This document shows, piece by piece, positions 11,175 to 22,543 of a stretch of DNA of 64,000 bases; the stretch's first letter is position 1, and every line of letters begins with the position of its first letter. This DNA is from Denticeps clupeoides (Eukaryota; Chordata; Actinopteri; Clupeiformes; Denticipitidae). The stretch spans positions 8,290,313 through 8,354,312 of the forward strand of contig NC_041708.1 of the NCBI RefSeq assembly GCF_900700375.1, read 5' to 3'. Under the pieces are notes generated by a model. The model did no database searches and was not told where the DNA came from. It saw only the letters and a list, made by a program, of their open reading frames with translations. Both the position numbers and the translations under genes were made by a program.

Positions 11175-14100
11175 ATGCTGGGAGTAGAGATGTATCCCAG
11201 CTTGCCCCTTGGACCACAGAGACTGGGCGACTGCTACTACAGAGGTGAGTGTGTGGTTGTAAATGTGTAATTCTTCTTCTTCTTTTTCTTCTTCAACTTC
11301 TTCGGCTTCTCCCATTTGGGGTCGTCACAGCAAATAGCTGTCCATACAATTGATTTTGCTACATGAAACACACCGTCACATGCATTTCCAGTGGCTGGGT
11401 TGTGTAATAAACACACTAAATATGTATAATATCAGTTTACTGATACCGAGGTGCAGCAATAAGAGCTTAAAAACATACTCTTTCAGCAGCTGCATATACA
11501 ATTGTACCTACTGATTTTTTTATGGAAATTTTTAATAATTTCTTTTGCTTGTTCACCAATTCAGATCACGATGCCCCCACACACATGTCTCGCTTCCCCA
11601 CTACATGTGACATGGCCGCTCGGGCTATGCCACCTCGACTGATGCACCCTCCAGTGCCTGCACCCCGGGAGACGAGTGCCAAACCGCAGGAGAACATCAG
11701 AATGGAGCTCGAGAACGCGTCACTGTGGAAACAGTTCAGTACAGTTGGGACAGAAATGATCATAACCAAAAAGGGCAGGTAAGACCACTGAAGTCACTTT
11801 GCACACAGTTGCCGTAGGTCATCTTCTAGAATGTTTCACTGTAGATGTAAGTGAGGTATAAGGCATAGAGAATGCTTTTAACCCTTTGGCATTCTTTTTT
11901 TATTTGTCCTCAGGAGGATGTTCCCTCAGCTCAGAGTCAAGCTGTCTGGCCTGAACCCCACCCTGCGTTACATCCTGCTGCTGGACATCGTTCCCGCTGA
12001 CTCCTCGCGCTACCGCTTCCAGGACGACAGCTGGCAGGTGGTGGGAGGGGCGGAGGCTCGGCTCCCGGACAGGGTGTTCATCCACCCCGACTCGCCGGCG
12101 ACTGGGGAGCACTGGCAGAACCGCACCATATCCTTCCACCGCACCAAACTCACCAACAACACCCTGGACACGCAAGGATATGTAAGTGCACTTCTCACAG
12201 TCTGCACCAGATAGGCACGATTTCTCTGGTACAGGCGGTTTGAGGATCAAGTTGCACATGTTGAAGATGTGTATGATGGACCATGTGTGGTGAAGATGTA
12301 TATATACACACAAAGTAGACAGTCCATTGCATGAGAGTAGATGTTCATCATTTTTATCTCTCTCCCTTGGTGACCCCTTCAGATCATCTTGCATTCCCTG
12401 CACCGCTACCAGCCACGCCTCCATGTGATAGAGGCCAGGGATGTGCTCATGTGGGGTGGAGCACAGCAGTCCTTCACATTTCCAGAGACTCAGTTCATTA
12501 CCGTCACTGCCTACCAGAACAACAGGGTGAGTAGAGGAACAGACTAAACTATAAACCAGGCCACCAGGGTGGTGAAATGCATCCTCATATGAAGTTTAAT
12601 GCAACCTAGCATATCAGCAACTGTAAAGATTTCACACAACACCAACATTACACATGATTGTTAAATGATTTTGGTTCAGCAGTAGTCTGGCTGGAAAGTG
12701 ACCACTGATCATCACAGCATTGTAGCATATGTTCTACAGTCTGTGATGGTAAACCAATATGTATGCTAAAAAAAATGTAAAATGAACTGTCCCCGTGTTA
12801 TGTCGATTAGATTACAGAACTGAAAATCAATTCCAACCCCTTTGCCAAGGGCTTCAGAGAGAACGGCATGAACAGCAAGAGGTAAGAAATACTCCAAACA
12901 CACTGACACAAATCTCACACTGAGGTTCTTGCTGAATGTTTAATTTCTCTTGACATTTCAGGCAAAGAGAAGCCAGACAGAAGAGAAAGAAAGACACTCC
13001 GTCAGAGCCTTTAGATATAGGTAAGCAGATTCTGAAAAAATTATTCTTAAAGTAGTTTTCAAGTATCCTGAACTGGTACATTATATTACATGTAGCTGGT
13101 GATCTATTGGTCTTAAGTACTGTCTTAAGTAATTTCTTACTATTGATGTTTTTTGCCCATTTGTTTAGAGTCATGTGACCCATGTGACTCCACGGAGCTC
13201 CTGACTCAACCTCCGTCCACCATTGTCATCCCTGACCCTGGCTGTGGTTTTCGTGGTGAAAGCACGTCGTTCACAGGCTCAGCAATAACAGACCAGTCAC
13301 TCACACTGGGCCAGGCCTTCATAGCCTCTCAGATGACTGAAATGGCTGATATCTCTGAAATGACCAATTCCATGGAAAGTGGACTGCAAACTGTCTCTGA
13401 AGGTAACATGACAGCCAGCTTGAGTGACAGGTGAGCTATGTTCTGTGATTTGTCTACTGATGAGACTTCCAATGCAAGTAGCAATGGCTCACTGTCTTCC
13501 TCTTACAGGTCTTCTCAGATGATTAACCTCCAGTCCTATACCTCCACTTTCCCTACATCCCTGGATTCATCTTTTTCATCTACTGCTTCTTGTCAGACTG
13601 CTTCCTCATATCCATCTGTAACATCTTCAGATGCTTCAGACCCCACTATCCCACAGTCTTCCTCACTGTCTCCACCGTCATCCACAGCTGACTATCCATC
13701 ATATCCATCACTTCTTTCCTCATCCACCTCTTCCATCCCATCCTCAACTTCATCTGCCACCTTACAAGCTGCAGGGTCTTCATATTCCTCTGTTTCTCCA
13801 TCTTCCTCAACAGATCAACTCCTCCCATCTACCTCTTCCACATCTTATCACTCTATTCTTCCACCTGAACAGACCCAGGATGTTCTTAGCCCTCACACGC
13901 CAAACAATACTACATTCACACCTCTTGCTGCACCTTCCTGTCAATCTCTTCATGCATCTATGACTGGCCACCCTATGGAACAAGTCCAAAACCAGCCAGT
14001 CCAGGTTGGGCCAGGTTCAGCCCATTCCACCCCCACTGCAATTCAAAACCCAGCAGTCACTGCATTTCCCTTTCCCCCATTACAGCAAGTAGCCAACCCT

Positions 14101-15132
14101 AGTCCCAATCCTTGTACCCCTGACTCTCTAGAGAACCAATCCCTAACAGCCTTCCCCTTCCCAGATGAACCTCCGACCAATCAAAATCCTACAACTCCCC
14201 AGTCTATTCCAGCTGCCCCTGCATTCTCATTTCCTCCTGCACCTCAAACCAACCCCAATCACACAGGTTCTGACCCCTCAAACAACAGCCCTTTGGCTGC
14301 ATTTACCTTCTCATCCACAGCATCTTCCACCTCAGATCTCTCCACCAATCCATCACTTTCTAATCCAATGCATCTTACCCAACTTCTCCCTTCCACCATC
14401 AACCTTGGCCATCCAATACCTGCTTCAATTCAGAATGCTGTTCATTCCACAACTCCTACACTCACTCAATCATTCCCATCCTTTCCAACTTCAATTCGAA
14501 CACACCCTGCCCCTGTTTCCAATCAAACTCACAATCCTACAGCACCCTATCCTTTCCCAAGTCTTAATTCCTCAGTCTCATCCTGTCCTCCTCCTCATCC
14601 ACCCCTCACAAATGCAGCTCCTGGCATTCCTAATCAACCTCAAATGCAGCCCAATTATGCACAATCTTTTCCTGCACCAACATTTTCCCATATTACACCA
14701 CCCACCGCAAATCCTTCCCAAATTCCCTCTTGTCCCGTAATTCCCCCCCAGAGTTTCCAACCCCCAACCACCCACCTTCCTCCTCACTCTCTTCCTCCTG
14801 CCTCATACTCCCAGTTCCCTCCATCAGTCTCTTCTAATGCCTATCCCACTGTAGCCTCATCTGAGATTGGCTTTCCACAATTTAACCACAGTGCCCCCTA
14901 TCTTCCAGAGATGGTACTACACTCTGCTCTTCTTCCTCCTATGGATCCTTCTGTACCATCGTCAGCCCCACCTGCCCTCTATCCAGCCCTTGCTTCCTAT
15001 CCACTTCGCTTGTGCCAGGACCCTCGGACCTCTTTCCACATTCCACTTAGACACATTTACAGACAGCCTCAACATCCACACACACACAGCCAGGGGTCCT
15101 TCCTGGACATGGGAGGCAGGACTGTGTTCTGA
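11175..15132 (+). CDS. tbx6: T-box transcription factor Tbx6
   Basis: A T-box factor of presomitic mesoderm needed for segmentation; the zebrafish orthologue is the fused somites gene. Eight exons join to 903 residues: 11175-11244, 11565-11778, 11914-12181, 12383-12526, 12811-12881, 12962-13020, 13169-13430 and 13509-15132. The DNA-binding T-box covers roughly residues 80-270, from [19 protein letters not shown] through [28 protein letters not shown] and [15 protein letters not shown] basic stretch (RQKRKKD) follows. The last 540 or so residues, in a single exon, are Ser/Pro/Thr-rich with degenerate AFPFP-type repeats and look like a disordered activation tail. The intron before that exon is only 78 bp, and retaining it would cause a stop at once. 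A polyadenylation signal AATAAA lies at 15335. Synteny with gdpd3 and ppp4c supports tbx6 rather than tbx16 or tbx6l. Confidence 0.95.
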
Positions 15133-17103
15133 TGTGAAACAACTGGAAAAGAGGAATGGGAACAGCATCTGAGATGACTGACATGAGGGGGGAACAAAGA
15201 AAAATGTGTTTTCTTTTCGATTAGTCGATGTCTGTAGCTATTAAAAAAGATTAGTCCAGAAGCCATTATTAAAACTATATTTTCAAGACTGTAAATATTA
15301 ATGCTTTTTGTGATTGTCATGTTGCTGAATACAGAATAAAGGAGTGTGTACAATTATATTAATTAGTGAAATATTTAATATTTTGTTTGATTTACTACCC
15401 ACATAAAATAAATCTAAAAGGTCATAACTGCAAATATATAAATCACACAATTTCAGCAGTGCTGCATTTTATTGCGGTTGCTTTTCTTATTGATGAATCT
15501 GTTACAAACAGTAAATCACAGTAAACCAGATTTCATTGGCAACGACTACATTCCATTTCTAAAATACAATGCACTTATTGCATAATTGCATAATCATAAT
15601 AATTTGCAATGAGGGTGAAGTTTGTAGCAGCCTCGTGTGTAACACATTTACAGCATTTATCATACGCCCTTATCCAGAGCGACTTACAAATCAGTTTTCA
15701 CAGGGACAGTCCCCCTGGAGACACTCAAGGTTAAGCTCAAGGACACAATGGTAGTAAGTTTGATTTGGACCTGGGTCTTCTGGTTCATAGGCGAGTGTGT
15801 TACCCACTAGGCTACTACAACCCACACACTTGCATATGAACCAGAAGTCACAAAATTCAAACTTCTTTTACTACCACTCTGTCCCTGGGAAAGACACTGC
15901 CAAATGCCATAAATATAAATGCAATTAATTCTGGAAATACCCCTGACAGAACTGTAATGACACTGTTCCAGGATTAACAGCAACGTGTTTTACCAACTGT
16001 GTGTCTTAATATTTAAAGTGGTCAATGCGCTGCTACGCCAGTCAGAAGCGTAGCCATCATAGTGGAAACTGCATAACAGGTTATTTTAAAGTTAGACTTG
16101 GCGAGGGAGGGTTGAAAGCGTCACCAATTCTTCTTTCAATGACTGCGTGATGTGAGTGTGCACGTGCGAATGTTTTTGTTTTGCGCCACATGCCCCACCC
16201 ATAATGAGGCATTTGCTTGTGCTGAGGTGTGGACAACAGGAGTGGGCCGGCAGTAGTGGGGGAAGCATTTAAGGGCAGGTGTCAAGGTTTCAGTGTTTAA
16301 TTGTCCTCGCCTTCACTCCATTTGGTGACGTTAACACCAAGGTAGCTGTTAAGCATGAGAAAAAATAAATAAATGAACCACCAAGCTGTGTAAGCGGGCT
16401 GCAAAACTCAACAAAACAATATGTCTATAGGGGACTTTTTTTTAAAATCAAAACACATGTTTTTAAAAATGTGGAAATGATACAATAGTCAATAATGTCA
16501 AAATAATACTTATCCATAAAAATAAAAAGCAGTGAATTGTGATCTATACTCCTTCTAGTTTCTTTTAGTTCTTGTTGTCTCTGCATCTTTAAAAGAACAG
16601 ATGAACTGAATTTCTGTCAGTATTTACAATATGACCCTCATTCAATTATTTTTTTTAAAAGTAACACTATATACAGTGCCTTTCTTAATTCTATCTATAC
16701 AATTAAAGGCTGCATAACATACAGCATAGCAAAGCTGTTTACCATGTTCATTTACCTGCCCATGCTCCCTTCAGAGTAGTCACCCGTGTGTGTGTGTGTG
16801 TGTATGTAAAGTTTATGTGAAACTGACAATCTTGTTTTTTCTTGTTGCATTTTATTCAATTACCTTTTTGTTTCCTTGATCCAGTTTTTTACTTGACTTT
16901 ATTGAATTCCTTTTTTTTGCATTCTCCATCTCATGACCAATATGACAAACACATGCGCCTCAAAAGTATATTTTGTTGTGGTTGTGACACCCTTTCTCTC
17001 AGTTACTTTGCCATCTTTTAAATGAACAGAATTTTAAAAAACGCTCCAATTGTATGTTTTTTTTTAATCATTCGCTTGACAGCTCTTGGTGATTTACTGT
17101 CAT
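15133..17103. other. Intergenic: tbx6 3' UTR and flank of prodh2
   Basis: The tbx6 3' UTR probably ends near 15355. Two SINE B pieces lie at 15650-15930. The remainder is AT-rich with a (GT)n tract at about 16785-16803. No exon is recognised. Both flanking genes end here, so they are convergent. Confidence 0.6.
15650..15930. repeat. Two SINE family B pieces in opposite orientation
   Basis: 15650-15830 is a minus-strand copy (tail ATTTATCATACGCCC at the left, head GGCTACTACAACCC at the right). It is followed at about 15832-15930 by a plus-strand partial copy beginning TATGAACCAGAAG. Together they form an imperfect inverted pair able to fold in RNA. Confidence 0.7.
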
Positions 17104-20100
17104 TTAACCAGGAACACGCATTCTCCTACGCAGCTCCTGCCTCAACAGTTCCCTCTCCTTGCGGATGCCCTGCAGGACGGTGCGGTTCTCCTGGGCCCGG
17201 CGCACCAGGTATGGCAGTGTGTCGTCCACAGAGCCGTATGGCACCGACTTATACACTGAAAACCCAAGCTGAGCTGAGAAGTGAGTGAAAGAAGAAAGAA
17301 GACAATTTACTGTTTGTATTGAGCAGTGGATATTAGACCAAGGCTCACCACATGCCCAGATTGTTTATTTGAAACTGAAAAGTGATTGTGATACACAGCC
17401 CATGGTGACACAATGAAATGTGTCGTCTGATTTTACCCATCACTCTTGGTGAGCAATGGGCAGCCATGACAGGCGCCCAGGGAGCAGTGTGTGGGGACGG
17501 TGCATTGCTCAGTGGCACCTCAGTGGCTCGGGATTCGACCCGGCAACCTTCTGATTACGGGTCCACTTCCTTACCTGCTAGGACACCACTGCCCCATAAA
17601 AAAATACTTGCACATGAAACTTTTCTGTTATTATGCATTGTCCCGTACTGTATTACTACAGAACAAAACTTGATTTCTCATTGGTATTGGTATTTAAATG
17701 AAAAAATGGGCTTAGATCTTTGGAAGTATAAAGAGAAATTGGCTTCTCACCCAGAGTAAGAGACACGTGATCACACATTCCCAGCAACTGGCCGAAGCAT
17801 ACAGAGCCACCATCTCTCTCGATGCCCATCTCTTCCATCCTGACAGAGGACCAGAATAGTCAACACAACACAATCTGTGACGGGACTAAACAAAATATGA
17901 ACACACTCAAGGGCTCTCAGCTAATCAGGGAGGCAATTCTACTACTAACAATTCATTCGTAGGCTTTAGCCATACTGCAAAATATTTAGGATTTGGAGCA
18001 TTTCAACCAAACTCATTATTATTGTAGACTGTGACTCAGCTGTACCTTGTGACTGCATGTCTGACAGACGCCTCATTGTGTGTAGCCACGATGATCATGT
18101 ACTGGTCAGGCTTCTGGGCAATAAGATTGAGCATGATGTCCAAACACGCATTGTAACTTCATACAAAAAAACAACAAAAAAAAAACAAAAACAGTTGCAT
18201 TAATAGACACCCTAAACCTGCAGATCAGTGATCCCCAATGTAATGTAGCCAGACTATAAAATTGCTAGAATTAAATAAACAACAAAAATATTTTATATTC
18301 TATCAAATATAAAATTTCATTTTAGAGAACTGAAAAAGTCATCTGAAATTAAGCAATCTGTCAAATCCAATTTTCTCAACAACCCGTTCAGTCTCTTCAT
18401 GAACTCTTCAAACTCCAAATAGTGCCAAAGTTACCCCAGTGGCCAAATAATGAGTTACATTGAGCTCGTTGGAGTTCCCCCAGAAAATTAACATTAGCTG
18501 ATGCCCTTATCCAGAGCGACTTCAATAGTTACAGGGACAGTGTCCTTCTAAGTGTCTTGCTCAGGGACACAATGGTATTAACTGGGGTTTGAACTTGTGT
18601 CTTTGTGCGTTTTCTGATTGATACAGTGGTGGCCTAGCAGGGAAGGAAGTGCCCCCCGTAATCAGAAGGTTGCCGGTTCGAATCCCGAGCCGCCAAGGTG
18701 CCACTGAGCAAAGCACCGTCCCCACACGCTGCTCCCCGGGTGCCTGTTATGGCTGCCCACTGCTCACCAAGGGTGATGGTTAAAAGCAGAGGACACATTT
18801 CGTTGTGTCACCGTGTGCTGTGCTGCAGTGTTTCACAATGACAGTCACTTCACTTTCACACACAAAATGATGTGGCAGCTCATAATTTGGTCAGTTTCTG
18901 ACTGCAGCACTGTTGCAGGTTGCATACGTGGGTTGTGGACCAAGTCAATACAACCTGTCATTTGTGTGCTCCCAGGACCGGTGGACAGGATCCTCTCTAT
19001 CTTCTTGTACAGCCAACTTTCTCTCCTTGTCCATGTAAGCGCCTCTCACAAGTTTAACCCCCAGGCAGAAGGAGTGGTCCATCGACCGTTTAATGGCGTC
19101 CAACAGCAGCATACGAGATTCCTGAAATAGTTGCAAAACGAAACATTCGAATAAAAAAAAGAGGGAATTCATGACCCAAGATTAGAATGAGATTGCCAAT
19201 GTCGACCTTCAGGTAGCACTGGTAGGTGTTCCAGATCCAAGCTTGTTTCTGGTTAAACTTCTTCATCATTGCCATGGTGATCAAGGTAAGGGCGGGGTTC
19301 ATGTAGGTGTACTCAGCATCCACAAGTACTCGTACTTTACCTTCACTGGCCTGGTGAGTGCATTAGTGTGTATTTCAGATGGAAAGAGAGCAGGTCCATT
19401 GCTTTCTTAATTTTTTTTTTTTATCACTCTACCTCTCCAATTTGGTTGAGTCGTTGAAGCCCAAGCAGGAAGTGTGTGTTTTCACTATCTCGTAGCCCTG
19501 GGAAGATAATTGGCTGCAAGGGAGTTTAATAATTTAGTCCATTTGGAGTATTGCGTTGTTAAATATATATATAATAACTGAGCGCATTTTACCTCTCCAT
19601 TCATGGCGCTGACCAGCCGATTCAGGTCGTATTTTTCTTTAGCAAGGAGCGAGGTCAGCCTCACCTGAATTCACACAGGTTGTTCATTACAAGGCTACTT
19701 GAACCATTTAGATCTATCCTCGGTATCAAGGGTCAGAGCTGCAGCACCGCACTCACACAAAGCTCAGGGCTGACGAGCGCAGTGATCTTCAGCTGCATCA
19801 TGGGATCTTTGCTCCATGCATTTTTATGGGACATTTTCACGCACTCCAGCATGGTGGCGAGGTTGTCATCATAACGGCGCTCCCTGTAGGCGAAACAGCT
19901 TTCGGCCTGAGGTCAAGATGCTTTTTGTACAGCATCTACGTAGCAATGCATCACAAGATACTAACGGTGTACTGGCTGTCAACCTGGCAACGTTTCATTT
20001 CTGTTAATTCTGTATGCAGTTCATTTAAAAATGGCTATCATGAGCACCTTCGCCAAGGTCAACTTTTTCAGCCGTATTCTCCGGAACATCATCTCAACCA

Positions 20101-21043
20101 ATGGATGAAATAGTGTGCATGACCACTAGGAGGGATTTTTCTTTGAATTACTTAAAATTTACAAAGATTATGCTTCCATTACTGCATTATGTAAAGAAAC
20201 ACAACAGCTGTGTGTGTGTGTGTGTGATCATGTCTTATTGTTCTGCATTACATATAAGGGTCTGATAGAAAAGCAGTGTTTCCTAATCCTGTCTGTGCAA
20301 GAACATATTAACACCAACAACACAAAGGTTCGGGTGTTATTAGCAATGAATGTGGCCAGTTGGAAGGAGTGAAAATGCACACATGCATAGTAAAGTTCTT
20401 AACAATCACATGATTCTAATGAAGCCAGGATTGGAATGAAAACTGGGGACAGAATTGGGAACCCTATTGTACATTATGTGCCTCACTTTGTGATGACCCC
20501 ACCCTGTGCTCTCTCCAAGGTCCTCTTCAATCGGCACTGCCAGCATCGGGTGGAGACCCAAGGAGCTCATCTTCTCCATGGACGCGGCGATCTCGCCCTC
20601 CGTTTCCCCCGCGACAAACTGGGCATAAACAATGGGGCGCAGCAGCAGAGAGAAAGCTGACCTGCCCATCAGGGCCCGAGTGAAAGACATCAGCTGGCGG
20701 CCAGAGAAAAAAGGCAGAATAATAACATGAACGCAGAAAAGAAAATTAGCGAGAAAAGATGAAAAAAAAAATCTTGTCTCGTCTTCTTTCTCACCTTCCC
20801 GCAGTTGTTGACCAGCTTTGGGAAGGAGCAGAACTGGAAGACGCAGAGGGCTCGCGTCAGCTCCCACACGCTCTTCGCCTTGAAGGCACGCGGGTCCTCG
20901 AAGGTCAAAAGGTCAGCAGAGACGGGCTGCCGCTGACCTTGACATTGTGAGGCCACGGCAGCCAGCACCCGAGGAGCCTCCGTCCCCAGCAGACGAGGCG
21001 AAATAAAGTGAGGTAAAGACCGTGGTCGAAGTAGGGTGGACAT
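17104..21043 (-). CDS. prodh2: Proline dehydrogenase 2 (hydroxyproline dehydrogenase)
   Basis: A mitochondrial FAD enzyme that oxidises trans-4-hydroxy-L-proline (and proline weakly), the first step of hydroxyproline breakdown to glyoxylate. Ten exons join in frame to 466 residues: 21043-20795, 20693-20503, 19883-19757, 19664-19593, 19513-19433, 19350-19207, 19121-18955, 18156-18046, 17839-17751 and 17273-17104. Seen in order: an N-terminal basic presequence without acidic residues, VWELTRAL, VYAQFVAGET, VDAEYTYMNPAL, LGVKLVRGAYMDKE, VATHNEASV, SVCFGQLLGMCDHVSLTLG, YKSVPYGSV and RRAQENRTVLQG, which are the PutA-barrel FAD and substrate blocks. SVWELTRAL and the short N-terminus match PRODH2 better than PRODH. 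The exon-6 donor (GTCGAC) is weak, yet the junction is required by homology and phase. Confidence 0.93.
17378..17597 (-). repeat. SINE family A in a prodh2 intron
   Basis: A near-complete copy ending in the tRNA-like head (reverse complement of GGATTCGACCC and of CTAGGACACCACTGCCCC). Confidence 0.8.
18490..18612 (-). repeat. SINE family B in a prodh2 intron
   Basis: A minus-strand copy: tail GATGCCCTTATCCAGAGCGA, then the body AAGTGTCTTGCTCAGGGACA. Confidence 0.75.
18623..18862 (+). repeat. SINE family A, plus orientation
   Basis: It starts with the tRNA-like head (A-box region GTGGCCTAGCAGGG, B-box GGTTCGAATCC) and runs through the body to TCACTTCACTTTCACA. It is opposite in orientation to most other copies and lies beside the family B copy in a prodh2 intron. 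Confidence 0.85.
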
Positions 21044-22543
21044 GGTAATGTGTGTTTAATCCTCACTCACTCCGAACTTGGAGCCAGACGTCAAACTGCA
21101 GCAGAAGCAAAATGGGATAAATGGGATAAAATTAGAATTTAAATTAATCTTGGACCAGGTCAAATGTTTCAACGCACAGCGTCCCCCTGTTGTCCGAATG
21201 GCCCAGTAGAGGAAAAAAGAAGAGAAATAAAGAACCAAAAAAAGAGAAATAAAAGACGACAAATGGAAGGCTCCAATCAATAAATAACTTCAAAGCAAAT
21301 TTGTTTAACGCGCAATGTTGAATGTAGGTAGGAACATAAGTAATAATTAAAATCATGGAAAAAATGTTACCTTGTAACTGGAATTTCCAATATTTTATTT
21401 GCAGCATGTAAAAAAAAAAATAATAAAAGCAGATGAAACTTTTCCCCAAATTTTGCAGAGCCTCGCGGACCTCGGAGCTCTGTAACGTATGAGACGGTGG
21501 GAGGGGGAATATTGCAGCTTATCTCTCCAGATTTTGCTTTGTTGGGTAATGGGTGATTTTTTTTTTTTTTTCTCTTGACCTTGGGGTCAATTTCTTTTCA
21601 TCTTTATTTAAGAAAAAAGTAAACAGTTCCCCATATCATGAAAAAAAAAAAACTTCGCTGCAAAAAGATCTGTACACGTAAGAAGAATAATAGTTTTTCA
21701 TTATATTGGCAGACAATACTTCTTTTTAAAATGTTCTTAACAGTGTTATTACTCCTCAGTTAATGCACACTAGATACATAAGAGCATCTCTTCAATTTAA
21801 AGAAACAATATTGAGAAACTGAAGAAATTAAGGATGGGAAAGCCACAGGTGTCTGAGCTGCCTATCTTCTTGCAGAGGGTAAAGAAACAGATGTCTGGAG
21901 TTAGAAAGGTTTGGAATGGGCAGACTTTGGTCCAAACAGAGCTTTGTGGACAAACCAGAGGACAAAAATTAACCCTGAACTCCCTTGAACCTGCATCATT
22001 ATCTGAGTAAACTTCCAACAGGCAAACATCTTAGAATCCCAAGGCTTTCCTACATTGGTGACGTATGTTCGGAAATAAAAACACACAACACCTGCCGTTC
22101 CTTTTTCTTCCCCCAAACGTGGAGAGCTGTAACAATAAATGCTAGCTCTGGAAAAAAAAAAAAAAAAAAAAAGTTTTGATACAAATCAGTTCCAAATAAA
22201 TAATTTCTTTGCAATAATCTTAAAACCGCAACAATTTTTCTTCAGTCATGTCATGACTTTTGATATATTGGTGAAGAAAGCTAAAGAGAAATAAGCACAC
22301 AATATTCTTTATGATATTTTATTAGGTTTTCAAGCAATCGTACACAGACCATGAACAGTTTTCAATGTGCACAGCTCAAAAAACAAAGGTGAGAACCTTT
22401 TCATGGTGCAACGACCCAATCATGTAACTGCTTCCACTCATGCTACACCATGATAAAAAAGGAAAGGGAGGCTCTGATCTACACAGAAGCTCGCCATCTG
22501 TAGACTGGTGGTCTTGGAATGGAGATGTGCAGTAGAGAAGGCT
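21044..22543. other. Intergenic between prodh2 and eif3c
   Basis: It contains the putative prodh2 promoter side and the eif3c 3' UTR, with a minus-strand AATAAA at about 22317-22323. A-rich and T-rich tracts lie at 21555 and 22151. No exon or named repeat is seen. Confidence 0.55.

Noticed and set aside
13631-14740. Long alternative-frame and antisense ORFs in tbx6 exon 8
   Set aside because: They overlap the low-complexity Ser/Pro codons of tbx6, have extreme composition (His/Pro/Leu), and lack starts, splice context or family motifs.
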